Shown here piece after piece: positions 22,519 through 35,039 of a DNA stretch of 64,000 nucleotides. This DNA comes from Maratus speciosus. Its lineage: Eukaryota; Arthropoda; Arachnida; Araneae; Salticidae. Under the pieces are notes generated by a model. The model made no database searches, was not told the origin of the DNA, and saw only the letters and a list, made by a program, of their open reading frames with translations. A program made the position numbers and the translations under genes. Each line of letters begins with the position of its first letter. The stretch's first letter is position 1. The stretch is taken from contig OZ010787.1 of the NCBI GenBank assembly GCA_963932465.1, positions 11,591,284-11,655,283 of the forward strand, given 5' to 3'.

Positions 22519-23319
22519 TCATAAAAGAATAACTTAATTCAGTAATATTCGCATTGCTTGATTACATTTAAATCATTTAATTAATAATTAATAAATAACT
22601 TAGACAGTTTATTCAAATAGTCATATATGACATTTACAATGATTATAAAGCCCCTTTACTCTGAAAAACTCTTCCTAGATATTGCAATTCTGTGTGATAA
22701 TGATTTTACAAACTTTTATGAGTTGCAACAGTGTCAAGACAGCTGTCTCAAACAACATTTGCCACTTTTGTTGAAAAGCCCCCAAAAGCAATATAGTGAA
22801 GTAAACAATGACAAAACCACATGATTGTAACACATGATAGTTGCCTGTTTCGTGGAACTGAAAATCCAAGCATTTGGTTTCAACCTTACCTGATTTCAAT
22901 AAATTTCACGTATGGCAGTTGTACAAAGAAAACGATTTTCGCGGACATCAGAACCAGTTTGAGAAAAAGAGGATAATCTCTAAACCCTATTATTCTTGTA
23001 GTTTGACTCTTTGGGGAGGCGGTAAAGTAAATTTCTACAAAGGAACAAAACGAAAAATTTCCTACAGATCTTGGAATGAAAGAAAAAAATGTCTTTACAA
23101 TAGAATTTTTTGTTTAAATTGTGTTGTTTGAATTGAGAAGTTTAAGAGATGGGTGCCTGTTAGGTTATAGTCTATTCTAAAAAAAGTTTTTTTTTTTTTT
23201 TTTTAAATGAGGCAAAAAAAAGTTTCGAAATTTAATGTATTGATCAGGAATCAGGATGTCCAGTCAATTGTGCCAGGTCGGGCTTTGCCCGACCTCGCCC
23301 CCACCTAGCTACGGGCCTG

Positions 23320-24445
23320 AATAACCTGCACATTCTGTCACTTTATTTTAACTGCAGTCTACACTCTCCTTATTTTTTTTAATATCCTCCCTGTACAAAT
23401 GTAATTAAAACAACACAAAAATAAAACTACCAAATTTTTCTAAGGATAAATTTTTTTAAGCATATTTAATTTTGTAAAAATAGAGTAAAGAACATGTTTA
23501 GCAATTATAACATATCCCTATATTTTATTTTTTCACAGTGGTATATTTTTAAAATACTGTGAAATAATTAGCATTCACTCTAAAAAGAAAAAGAGCAAGG
23601 TGCTAATTGCTTAAAAGCACTCTATCGAAGCAGAAAAAGGGCAAGGGTTCAGTAGAAATGGGGATTATTTTAAGAAAAAATGCATTATTTTGTTTTGAAA
23701 TGAAAAGAAGAAAAAAATAATTTCTAGAAATGATTAAGAAAGCAATATTAATTTCAAATGATTTTATGAATTATAAATTTTAAAAAATGCAATATCAGGA
23801 TTTAATAATCTCTTTTGTTTTTCCTAAAAGAAACAATGTTTTATAATTTTTGGAAGCTCTTATGCATACATATTTAGAAATAATATGGTACAGGGAAGAT
23901 CTTTAGGTACAACTAGGGATGCATGTCACTATTTTTAAACACTGCAGGATGCATTTTACCAATTTTAAAAAGGGAGGGGTGTTGCACACTAAAGAAATAG
24001 CCTAGAGGGAATACTAGAACTAATAATAATAATAAAAGGAGGAGAAAAACATGTGGGAAAAGAGGAGACAGTCTTAAAATACGAGCATATTTTGGAAATG
24101 CATTTCTGATACACACTAATTTCCAACAATCAGGCTGTTCTTTTTATTGATCCTAAGGCTGCAAAGGGTCAATTCATGTTTTTTTCTTTTTTTTCTGGGA
24201 TCTGAATTTTGTAAAGGAAAATGAAAGTTACTTTAGTGAAAATTATAATGATCTTGTGAAAAATAAAATTTTGTAACAAAAAATCAAATCTAGTTAATCT
24301 AACCTAAACTAAGCATTTATTCTAACTTTTACTTTCATTACAAAAAGCTACCTATTGCAGCCGTTCGGAGGAAAGCGATTAAAAAAAATTTTGGTATATT
24401 TTCATCGATCATGACCCCCAGACCCCGAAACCACCCTCCGTTCAA
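23320..24445. other. Possible copia LTR remainder, then non-coding sequence
   Basis: The first ~50 bases continue the sequence broken at 17893, probably the rest of the copia LTR. The remainder is AT-rich with no gene. Bases 24400-24440 contain an inverted copy of the GGTTTTGGGCTCTAGGGGTC block found at 26470. Confidence 0.4.
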
Positions 24446-24619
24446 ATGTTGATATATATATATTATATATATATATCCATATATATATATAATATATATT
24501 TATCAGCATTTGATATATATATATTGTATGTATATATGTATGTATAAATGTATATATATATATATATATACATTTTATATATATATATATGTACATATAT
24601 ACATTTTATATATATATAC

Positions 24620-24671
<52 letters not shown>

Positions 24672-24690
24672 CCATATATATATATGATCT
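24446..24690. repeat. AT-rich microsatellite
   Basis: Runs of TA with interspersed TATACATA and TGTATG units. Tyr/Ile-rich open frames in this stretch are artefacts of the repeat. Confidence 0.95.
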
Positions 24691-24691
24691 T

Positions 24692-24956
24692 TGTCACACT
24701 GTAATTCTCGTATTTATGAACTGATTTGGATGAAGCTTCATGTATACATAGTATATACCAATGTCTCAACTGAGTTTGTTGGCCAGCTTCATCCACCATC
24801 GTGTTTCAAAATGGCAGCCATTTAAATTTTTTTTAATTAAAATATTTGAAATATGGTACCAAAAAATTGAAAAAAAAAATTTTTTTTTCTTATGTGTTTG
24901 ACCTTGATACAAAGATTCTGGAGCACTTTTTGTTTCGTTTATATCTTAAAAAATCC
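24692..24956 (+). repeat. Outlying copy of a ~310-bp repeat unit
   Basis: Contains TTTATGAACTGATTTGGATG, ACCAATGTCTC, AAAATGGCAGCCATTT and TTTGACCTTGATACAAAGAT in the same order as the array at 26600-27770. Confidence 0.8.
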
Positions 24957-26580
24957 CTGCCGGCCCGGCCTACAGGCAGAGGTAGATTTCGAAGTTAAGT
25001 ATACTAATTTCACAAACAAAAACAAATCATGATTAGAGATAAACCCACTTTAACAATTTTATCTGGCCACTTTTGGCAAGTTTTTATTTCATTTTTATAT
25101 AATAACTGGTTTTATCAGAATCATGTTAGGGCGGTATTAAAAAAAATACTTTTCCATGCTCAACAACTCAAAATTTTCTAGCATAACTCCAGATTCATTT
25201 TTAATAGGAAAAACATGAAACTTGTTGACGTGATTTTTGAAGAGATTTATAAGCGACCTGTGTTTTTAATTTTCGTTCAATTAATTAAAACTTGATATAT
25301 AAACAATTATTTTCTCAGTAAGGCAATATTTTTCGTTTCTAACACAATACCTTTGGGAATTCCGTTCAACATGCCCACTTTGACATCATTTTTTGAAATA
25401 TATTCTGCCTCTGTCAAAAAAATCGATCATTTCGGTACATTATATAGTTTCTGAATAAGCGAATCTACCAATTGGATGCGTTTGAGAGCAAAAATGAATT
25501 TAAAAATGAGTCAGAAAATAAGCAGTTTGGATTTGAATACTCCCTTAATGCGATGATTTGTCCAACACAATCCGCTTCGGGAAATTCAGTTCAAAAGGCC
25601 CACTTTTCCAGCATGTTTTAAGATATATTCTGCCTCTATAAAAAATTGACCATTACGGTACATTATATAGTTTCTGAGTAAGAAAATGTACCAATTGGAA
25701 GCCTTTGAGAGTAAAAATGAATTGTAAAATGAGTCAGAAAATAAGCAGTTTGGATTTGAATACACCCTTACTAAGATGATTTTTTTCTTCAACCGCTATG
25801 TATTTTTAATTTGTTTTTGCTGTAAGAATTGGTCCTATCCAAAACTTGTCTATATAGATGTTGTAGACAATATTAAAAAGATATATGATAAATTCATGGG
25901 GATTTTATATCTTTTGAATTGACGGAGTTATGGATTTTTTTCTTCTTCAAACGCCCTTTTTGTTTTCGTTTTTAATTTTTTTTGCGGTACGAATTGGTCC
26001 TATCAAAAACTTGTGAATATAAAAGTTCTAGATAATGTTAAGGAGATTCATGATAAAATTAATTGGATTTGATATCTTGAGAATTGACGAAGTTATGATT
26101 TTTTTTCCCCAAAAAACCCTATTTTTTGCGACCCTTGAGTCCATTTTTAACTTTATGAAAAATCTGTGATACATAAATTTTTGGCTCTATTTTTAGAAGT
26201 AATAAAAACTTTAAACTGATTCGATATGTACAAAAATTAAGAAGTTATGGGGGGTTTTCGGTTTTCACAAAACCACTCCCTATTTCCATCCCCTTGGTCC
26301 GATTTTGCCCCTTAACGAACTTGACTGAGATTTTATGCCCCTTGATTTTATGTATCAGTTTGGAAGAGATTGATGCAGAATTGTGGAAGTTATCGTGTCC
26401 AGAAGAAAGTGATATATATAGATAGATACATACATACATACATAGATAGATAAAGTTTTTTACTGAGGGTGGTTTTGGGCTCTAGGGGTCATGATCGGTG
26501 TAGATCTGCAAAAATTTTTCAGAAATTCCAACATAGGAACGATGCCAATACGTAGTATTTCATACGAAATCTACCTAAAA
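24957..26580 (+). repeat. Repeat module shared with 18700-19990
   Basis: Collinear with the module in the hAT element at 17894-23319 but longer. An additional internal part (25130-25770) includes a direct duplication of about 240 bp: CATTATATAGTTTCTGA recurs at 25440 and 25660, each followed by a CCAATTGGA block. Non-coding. Confidence 0.75.
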
Positions 26581-26599
26581 ATGGCTGAGTTATAGCAGT

Positions 26600-27770
26600 T
26601 TGAATTTCTAGCGTGGTTGACATTTTGAAATGACCTGATATTTGTCACGCGATAACAGGCATATTTATGAACCGATTTGGATGTACCTTGGTGTATACAT
26701 AGTACATACCAATGTCTCGACAGAGTTCGTTTGCCAGCTTCATCTGCCATCTTATTTCAAAATGGCGGCCATTTAAAAAAATTAAAATTTAAAATGAGGT
26801 ACCAAGAAATTGGAAAATGAAAAGATTTTTTTTTTTGTATATGTGTTTGACCTTAATACAAAGATTCCAGAATAGTTTTTGTTTTGTCTATATCTAGAAA
26901 AATGGCTGAGTTATAGCATTTTGAATTTCTATTGTGGCTGACATTTTGAAATGACCTGATTTTTGTCTGACGCAATAACAGGCGTATTTATGAACCGATT
27001 TGGATGTAGCTTGGTGTGTACATAGTACATACCAATGTCTAGACCGAGTTCGTTGGCTAGCTTCATTCACCATCTTGTTTCAAAAAGGCTGCCATTAAAA
27101 AAAAAATTTAAAATATTAAAATTTAAAATGAGGTGTCAAAAAATTGGAAAATGAAAAGATTTTTTTTTATGCATTTGACCTTGATACAAAGATTCTGGAG
27201 CAGTTTTTGTTTTGTCTGTATCTTAAAAAATGGTTTATAGCACTCTGAATTTCTAGCATGGCTGACATTTTGAAATAATCTGATATTTGTCACGCAATAA
27301 CACGTGTATTTATTAACCTATTTCGATGTAAGAAGGCATGTGGATAGTATATAGCAATGTCTTGCCCAAGTTCGCTGGCCAGCTTTATCAGCCATCTTGT
27401 TTCAAAATGGCGGCCAGTAAATGAAAAATATATATATATATTTAAAGTAAGGTGCAAAAAAATTAGAAATTGAAAAAGGTTTCTTTTTTAAGTATCTGAC
27501 CTTGATATAAGGATTCCGGATCATTTTTTGTTTTGTCTTTATCTTAAAAAATGGCTCAGATATAGCAGCTTGAATTTCTAATGTTGGTGACATTTTGAAA
27601 AATCTGATTTTTTGCCTGCGACAGCACCCGTATATATCAACCGATTCCAATGTGAGTGAGCATGTGCACAAGGAATTACTAAGGTCTCGACCAAGTTCAC
27701 TGGGTAGCCTCATCCACCATTTTGTCTTAAAATGGCAGGCACTTCAAGATATCGCCGAATTTGGCAACCA
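26600..27770 (+). repeat. ~310-bp tandem repeat array
   Basis: About four units, each with TTTATGAACCGATTTGGATG, ACCAATGTCTCGAC, a GAGTTCGTTGGCCAGCTTCAT block, AAAATGGCGGCCATTT, TTTGACCTTGATACAAAGAT and ATGGCTGAGTTATAGCA. The units diverge progressively to the right. No coding potential. Confidence 0.85.
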
Positions 27771-28859
27771 AATATAAGTTACTTTAAATAAAAGCAGCTT
27801 GGATAAAGCTGACTAATTTCACGAAATTCTCATTCATAATGATTTAGTATTAATAAAAATTAGTACTGAATCTCCTATAATCGGTTTCTACTAAATTGAG
27901 CTTTGTGCGTTTGAATAATATAAGCTGGCTTTTTAAAAATAAGGAATATGAAAGCTACCTCTTCCTCCCGGCACTGGCCGGAAGGACTTATTGAAATCAT
28001 CTGATATTTTTTTCTTTTCTGATGAGTTAGATTTATTTGCAAATTGCACATTTCAAATTTTACTGAAATAATAATAGGAATATATATATAAAAAAACTAT
28101 GAAAAGTTTGTTATTGTGGACTGGAATTTTATGATGGGGCACCAAAAAAGACTATTTTTTTGCCTCAATTGACCCTTCATTTGTATAAAGATTTATAAGC
28201 TCATATAACAAATATCAAAATACACATTCAAGTAAATCAAAACAGGTGCTTTAGGAGTGTATATGTGCAGTTGATATCAATACTTACTTTCATCAAAAAT
28301 AAACAAAACACAATGATGCAACTTCGAATAAAGAATCAGTCAAAAAGTAATAATTTTGAAACTCTGGTGGAGATCTCAACTGAATCAGAGATCATTCCAA
28401 AGCTAGGACCTATAATTTTATCTCTTTTCTTTAATATTTTTATCACTTTCAAGATAAATTTTACGGATCGACCGAAACTGAATTTCAGTAATCTTCTGGA
28501 GGCATGGGGCCAGAGAGGAGACTTTTTTTTTTTTTGCAGTTTGACTGTTCTCATCCCTGATTCTTTCTTAATGGGGATGGAAAAGTTATTTTAGATAATT
28601 ATTTAATTTTTAATATTGAAGGGATTTTCAAAGGGAAGAATAGTCAAACTGCAAAAAAAGAGTAAATGTTTGCCCCCCCCCCCCCCCCAGCATATTTTGA
28701 AATTGCTCTCTTTGGAGGGAAAGAATGAAAAGAAAATTTCATTGGGAGGGATTTTAGATGATTTATAGTTTGCAGAATGATTAAAAACTTACTACAAAAT
28801 AAACAATGGGGCAGAATAATAATAAAAAACAAACAGATTAAAGATTTTAAAATGTTTGT
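27771..28859. other. Non-coding interval
   Basis: No gene recognised. Contains a poly-C run at 28674-28688. The repetition of AGTCAAACTGCAAAAA (28643) and its inverse TTTTTTGCAGTTTGACTGTT (28529) makes a weak inverted repeat around 28530-28660. Confidence 0.4.
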
Positions 28860-29560
28860 GGAGAAGGGAAGGGACAGAGGGTGAAGTGAAATGTTTGTGG
28901 GGAGAGGAGAGTAATTTAAATGACTGATTATGTATTTATTGTTACTGGAGAACAGCAAATACAACATTTTTTTTTTTTTTTAAGTTTTAAAGAATTTAAA
29001 TTGTGTATGCTTGGGGGATCAAAGGACAGGAAGCGGACATTTTAGGGGTAGATAATTTAGGTGGCAGATTATTTATTAATTGTTACTAGAGAGCAACAAA
29101 TAGGCCAGGAAGATTTTTTTAAATGAAAAGTCTTAAACTTTATATGATGGAGGGAGGGAAGGAGGATGTATAAATTTTGGGGTATAATTTAGATGAGTGA
29201 TTATTTACTAATATAGTAACTAGAGAGCAACAAGTAGGACAGAAGGATTTTTTAAAATGATTTTAAAGATTTGCTTTGGGGGGGGGGGGGGTTAGAGCAG
29301 ACATTTTGAGGGTACAAGAATTATTTAAATGGCTGATTATTTATTCATTGTTACTAGAGAGTCAACAAATAGATTACAGTTTTTTAATAAAGAGTTTTAA
29401 AGATTTTAATCATTGTAAGCTGAGGGGGAAAGAAGGAGGGAAACATAAATTTTGGAGGAATGGGGTATTGTAATTTAGATGATTATTTACTTATTGTTAC
29501 TAGAGCAAAACAAACAGGACAAGAATTTTTTAAGAATCTCATGATTTAAATTTTTTTGTG
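28860..29560 (+). repeat. ~136-bp minisatellite, about five units
   Basis: GATTATTTATTxATTGTTACTAGAGAGCAACAAATAGG-type blocks start near 28923, 29062, 29197, 29333 and 29481. Each is followed by a T run, a TTTTAAAGATTT segment and a G run. Spacing is 135-148 bp. Non-coding. Confidence 0.85.
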
Positions 29561-31904
29561 TTTGGGGGAAGGAAGCAGAAAGGGAGATTTCATGCAGAGG
29601 GGTTGGGGGTGGGTTCATTAAAATTATTCTTTTTAAATATGGAAATCCCCAAAAGGTGGAAGATTCTCTCCCTTTTAAACTTAAAATCAATTTGTTGCAC
29701 GTTTTTTTATTGGGGTTGGGGGGAATATTTAAGAATGGAAAAGAAAATCAAAATCGCTTAAAAGTAGCAGGAGGGCTAACTTTTGATTGGGGGCTTACAG
29801 ACAGAATTTTATCGTAAGCATTCTTAAGATTCTTGAAACTAGATTAAAAAAGATTATTTGGTCATAGAAGTTTTAATTAAAATCAGTATGTAATTTTAAA
29901 AATACTATCTAATAAATATGTAGATAAATATAATATTTAAACAATGTTCAGTCAATGTTCTGGTAGAAATATAACAAAATACTTCTCGCAAATAGCACAA
30001 TGCTAATATTTCTCCCTCGGGTTGGACAAAACAATTTTAAAATAGCTTGCACTTTAAATGTCAAGGAATCAGGGCAAAGTATATTTACAAAGAGAATTGT
30101 ACTAATTTTTTAATTGCCAACTTATTTTAAAATTCAAAATTACGTGGCACTGAACTATGTAATCTGCTTTGTCAAATACTGATTCATTAAAATCATGAAA
30201 ACGGAATCGAAAAGAAATCTCCTTTATACAGAATTCTTATGCCATATCATCCTTAGATTCTTCTATGCTTTGGCATACCCCAGAAAGGACGATTTTAACA
30301 ATACTGTTCTAAACACAGATATGAGAAAAATTGACAAACAAAATCTTCATTTGGCGACTCTTCGTTCTGGCGCCCGGGACACATGCCCCCCCCCCCCCCA
30401 TTAGTTTTGGCCCTGCAAGGAATATTTTAAAATAATGGTACACAGTACACTAGGAAAAGTTAAAAACATTTCAGCAATAATAGTAAATATACGTCTGTTT
30501 TTCAAATCGTTAGTAATGCTTCAGTTTAAAAAAATAGCACTGTTACATAAAAGATAACAGTAAAGAAATTTTCTGTTGTCATGGAAACCAATATTTTTCC
30601 TATTCATTATCTAAGCATACTATTAACAGAGTTCAGAATTATAGTCTATATCTCATAAAATACATAAATAAAGAATGAAGCATAAACAACATAATATTTG
30701 AAATTGACTGCAAGAAACAGATAGTAAGTTTGCTATCTGAAATCTATGTAAGCAAAGAAGTTTAAATTTAAATTATCGCAGATCGGCAGTATTTGTTTAT
30801 CATCATAAACAGAAGTAAAATCCTAAAAAAGCTCATAAAGCCCTTTTTAAAATAAATATAGGGGGAATTTTTTAGTAGTTTTACAGGTTCTTTCACATCA
30901 GCCAGGTTAATTCACAAATATTTTTAACTTATAGTGAAGCTTTTGTGATGACTAAAATTCAAAAGTAACTTAACATATAGGTATTTCAATGCATATTAAT
31001 TTAAATTTCCATGCATTGTCATTTGAAAGTAATTGAGAATTTTTAAACAGATTAAAAAACAAGAAATCTAATGCTCTTTCATTTTTATTAACAGTGCACT
31101 TTTTAAAAGAAGACATGTCATAATTTAATAATTTTGTTTTTCATCAAATAATTTCTCAGTTAAAGAAAGACTCTACTGATGAAAATTAAACGCAAAAAAA
31201 GTTTATCGAAACATTTTAAATTTTTTTAAATGAAGAATCTAACAATTAGCTTTGAATAATTTGTCGATTGAAAAAAAAAAAGCTATAAAACCTTGATAGA
31301 AAAACTATTAAATAAAAAAAAAAGAAAGAAAAAATTGTAAATATAAACAACAAATCTTTTTAGAAAGCCTTTTAAAAGTATCCCCCTCAGTAATTAAATT
31401 TTTTCTAAATATACCTGCTTACAAATTTTGCAGATCAAAATATGGATATAGGTGAATTTTTTATTATAAGTTCAAAAAACATGATAGATGAAAGTGCATC
31501 TGCTAATGTTTATTTTTTTCTTCCCAAAAATTTACAGGTACCATAAGAGATGCAGTTACACTTTTTCAGGTTTATATCCATCCAATAAATATTGATAATT
31601 TACTTATAAATACTGAAGTTTTGAATATTCTATGCTATGATAGGAGAGTAATATTCTTTACTCGCTTTTATTTAGCAGATGCCAATCATGCAAGAAGGCA
31701 GTTTGAAGATGAACAGCTAATACTCCTGAATTAAATTTACCCCAAAACTAAAATATCACTGACTTACATAGCAACAATTCACATCATGCAGGGTAATATA
31801 TTTTTTTTTTAATCATGGTACGATAACCTTGAAGGTGAATTCAAATATGAATGTAAAAGAAAATATTATGTAAGAAAAACTAAATATAGGAATAAAGGTC
31901 CAAA
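29561..31904. other. Non-coding AT-rich interval
   Basis: No gene found in 2.3 kb. A poly-C run at 30386-30399 is followed by GTTTTGGCCCTG at 30405, which looks like the right tip of a hAT element (CAGGGCC inverted). No matching left tip was found nearby. Confidence 0.4.
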
Positions 31905-32125
31905 ACTTCTTAATAACACCATAAAAATTTTAAAAATGCACAAGGCCTTTTGCAAGAATTTTGTCTTTATTCATCAGGCACAAAAAAGACCCTTTAAAAG
32001 GAAGAGCAAGATCTCTCGCCTTCAAAGTAGTAGTATGTCTTCTGTGTGCCTGATGAAGAAAGACAACATTTTAAAAAAAGCATTGTGAATGTTTTAGTTC
32101 CTATGATGTTATTAGCAAGTTTTTT
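31905..32125. mobile_element. Imperfect palindromic MITE-like repeat
   Basis: Arms of about 80 bp (31905-31985 and 32038-32125) are inverted relative to each other: AACTTCTTAATAACACCATA and ATTCATCAGGCACA on the left pair with TGTGCCTGATGAA and TATGATGTTATTAGCAAG on the right. Ends and target duplication are not resolved. Confidence 0.6.
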
Positions 32126-33119
32126 GCCATTATTTGAGTATCACACCAGTTTTTTCAACATTTTAAAGTCTAAATATACGCTTATGTAAAAGTGTGAGCA
32201 TAAAATGTAGATTTTTTAAACTACTGTGATTCAAATGAAAGGGCAGTAGTATCTAAAGATCTTGACAGAAGTAAATCTTACTTAGATTATCATTTTAAAA
32301 ACAAAGATAACGATAACATCGATCATATTAAATAAAATGATTCACTATTAAACATTTATAGAGAAATCTTAAGACACTGTTTCAGACATTCACTAATACA
32401 TACATCTTCAAATATAGATCCAACATTTGCTGAAACTAGTAGAACCGGGACTAACTTTTCCTCCATCCCCAAAATCCTAAAATCCAATTACATTTCAAAA
32501 GTTCTTGATTACATTCGTACAGCAAATGACGATCAGTAAATAAAGAATTCCATAAACTTCCCAAAAAATCAACAGGAAAATTAGCGATTGACACAATTCA
32601 AACTAACGGTCAGCGGAGAGACCATAACAGTTGTTTATCTTGCGTCAACTGTTAAAGGACGAATCATCTGCTTCGGGAGAGCACTTCAGCTCAAGAAAAT
32701 AAAAGACTATACACAATATAGCTATTCTCACTTTGGAGTAAATAAGAAGGCTGATAGATGGCGCTGCAAATTGAAAATATCCACGGAGTTGCTCACTCGG
32801 CGATCTGTTAAAACTTTTTTTCCACCAATGGGAGGCAGGTTTTTTTCCAAGGTGAAGGCTTCAAGAGGGTCGATAGAAAAGCAAGCAACTATTTTGTGTC
32901 TGGCGATTTTGACGCCTGAAACGAAGCAAGTCGCCAGCAACGGCAAATCAATGCTTGGAAAACTGACGTTGGAAAAGCCGATGGATTGCCTTTTCCCGAA
33001 CAGCCAATGAAATGCTTTGAAAACGAAAAAAGTGGTACGTAAGTTGCGGGAAATCAGACGAGTCGCAGGCGATTTTTGTCACTTGAAATTTTTACTCGTA
33101 ACAGCATTTTTATACTCCG
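32126..33119. other. Non-coding interval with an unsupported 140-codon open frame
   Basis: An open frame runs 32588-33010 but has no recognisable domain, no evident context and an overlapping frame on the other strand. I do not call it a gene. The base composition from 32600 to 33110 is noticeably more GC-rich than its neighbours, so a decayed repeat or exon is possible. Confidence 0.3.
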
Positions 33120-33121
33120 TA

Positions 33122-33281
33122 CACTGTTAAAAATATCGTGAAATATTACCTCTGTTTTTAAAGGCTATCTGTTTTCTGACAAATGGGAACGCTTCATAAA
33201 CGCCTATGTAGCGTTCTCATTGGTCAGAAAATAGATAGCCTTTAAAAACAGAGGTAATTTTTCACAATATTTTTAACAATG
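33122..33281. mobile_element. Foldback MITE, copy 1 (160 bp)
   Basis: Nearly perfect palindrome. The left arm starts CACTGTTAAAAATATCG and contains ATTACCTCTGTTTTTAAAGG and AGCGTTCTCATTGGTCAGAA-type blocks, repeated in inverse on the right arm. TA lies at 33120-33121. A sister copy lies 20 bp downstream. Confidence 0.85.
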
Positions 33282-33300
33282 ATGTCGCCTCTCATATCTA

Positions 33301-33461
33301 CACTGTTTAAAAATATCGTAAAAAATTACCTCTGTTTTTCAAGGCTATCTATTTTCTGACCAATGAGAACGCTTCATAGGTATTTATGTAGCGTTCTCAC
33401 TGGTCAGAAAATAGAGAGCCTTTAAAAACAGAGGTAATTTTTCACGATATTTTTAACAGTG
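33301..33461. mobile_element. Foldback MITE, copy 2 (161 bp)
   Basis: Same family as 33122-33281, flanked by TA on both sides (33299-33300 and 33462-33463), as for Tc1/mariner-type MITEs. Both arms pair along almost their full length, so a transcript would form a long hairpin. Confidence 0.88.
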
Positions 33462-34079
33462 TAGGCTCCTTTTTAAGTCTCATAGCGTGTCTAGATATGA
33501 GAGTAACGACATACGCGATTAGTTGAGATGATTTTGGAAAAAATCCAATGGAGGATATTCCAAATATGGGTTCGAGGCTGAAAAAAGACACGTGATACCG
33601 GTAATTTACCCAAGGAACTTCTAACTGATAAGAAGGGAAGATCCTACTGCTTTGCCTCATGAGCTGTTTCATTGGCTAGCGGGGATTTACATTACACGTC
33701 TACGGAGCCTTCCTTTCTTTACGCTAGAAATTTTTACCGTGACCACGTGATCAAAACGGAGATGGAATATCCTCCATTACCAAGTAGTCTTGGCAAGCAT
33801 GCCGTTATTACCAAGCAAATGTTTGTTGACTTGTCTTAATTAGGGTGCCTCGATATGAGAGTGGTGACATACGAGGTATCATAGATTAACATCCAAGATC
33901 GGACATTCCCATAGAGCGTAACGGTAATGCGATTGCGATCGTAGCGCCCTCATTGACAATGGGGAAGAAACTCCCCATCCTTGTAGTATGCTTATTATTG
34001 AGTATCTACCTTATTGTTATCTTTCTTTTTTTAATGTTGCATGTTTACGTTTTCGATAGAATCTTACACCACACCGATA
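33462..34079. other. Dispersed repeat remnants, non-coding
   Basis: GATATGAGAG...GACATACG blocks at about 33496 and 33852, and a CCAAGCAAATGTTTGTTG block at 33810, recur around 50015 and (diverged) near 58845 and 59110. This is therefore part of a dispersed repeat family that also hosts the non-LTR element. No gene. Confidence 0.45.
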
Positions 34080-34136
34080 CATGAACATAGAATAGACATT
34101 CTATTTTACATATCTAATATCTATTCTATGTTCATG
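34080..34136. repeat. Hairpin with 16-bp perfect arms
   Basis: CATGAACATAGAATAG at 34080-34095 pairs with CTATTCTATGTTCATG at 34121-34136 across a 25-bp loop. ACCGATA precedes the left arm and ACCGATATATG follows the right arm. A poly-T run of about 25 follows at 34149. Confidence 0.8.
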
Positions 34137-35039
34137 CACCGATATATGTTTTTTTTTTTTTTTTTTTTTTTTTCTTTACATGATTAGTGAACGGTTTTAA
34201 GTTCAACGAAAAACTAGGTAAAAATTTCGTCTTGAATGCTATATATCAAAAGCAATGGTGTAATATAAAAATATACGAAATATTGCACTCTACAAGTCCC
34301 AGAAATTTCAAAATTATTCCCCTTTGGTAGGAAAATTTTTATAGCCCGTGTTTTATTAATTTATGAAGTTTAACGTATTAAACAATCGTTACAATAATCT
34401 TTTTAAATGTATGCATTTTCACTTCCTTACAGATAAAATAAAAATATTGTTTTTAATGTAAATAACGTACAATCAATTCATTAATATTTATAATATTAAC
34501 ATATAAAAAATAAAAAATAAAAGTGCCCAGCTAAACTGACGGCATTGAGCTCACAGGCTATTCACACTAATTGTATATCATACAGTGGCGTAGCTAGAGC
34601 ATTTTGTTTGGGGGGGTGTGGAGATCGAATTTACCGAATGTTCATAGTAAATTTTGTATTTTTTTTTTGCATTTATTTGTTTTTTGTATTTTTTCACATT
34701 ATTTTCTTTCGGGCGAGGGGGGGGGGGATTAGACATTTATTTATTATTTCAGCAATGTATAAATAAACAGACCAAAAAATTTTAACAAAAAACTAAATAA
34801 TTTCAACCATTTAAAATTTTACAAACTGGGGGGAGCGAGGGTAGTAGAAATCATGAATGGAGGGAGTGAAGTAGATAACTGCTGATTTATTTATCGTATT
34901 GCACAATTACGAATAAAGCAGAGGAAAAAAGTAATTTTAAAGACTTTAAAACAGAAAATATTTAAAAAATAATTCTTTTTTCCTTTTATTTATAACTCAA
35001 AGTTTGAAATTTGCAATAATTTTTAAATTTTAAGTTAGA

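Larger units (their letters stand above)
17894..23319. mobile_element. Large non-autonomous hAT-like element (5.4 kb)
   Basis: Tips are CAGGCCCGTAGCTAG and its exact inverse, flanked by the 8-bp duplication AATAACCT at 17886-17893 and 23320-23327. The 5.4 kb between them contains no recognisable transposase. It holds a repeat module shared with 24950-26580, a nested hAT element (19999-21150) and a tandem duplication (22165-22518). The tip resembles that of the element at 34583-42367 (CAGTGGCGTAGCTAG), so the two are probably related. Confidence 0.92.

Noticed and set aside
24402..24800. Tyr/Ile-rich open frames
   Set aside because: Products of the TA microsatellite; no codon bias or domain.
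30386..30410. Possible hAT right tip GGCCCTG after a C run
   Set aside because: No left partner with CAGGGCC and no duplication within the surrounding kilobases.
32588..33010. A 140-codon open frame on the plus strand
   Set aside because: No recognisable motif, an overlapping frame on the other strand, no supporting neighbours; probably chance in a locally GC-richer segment.
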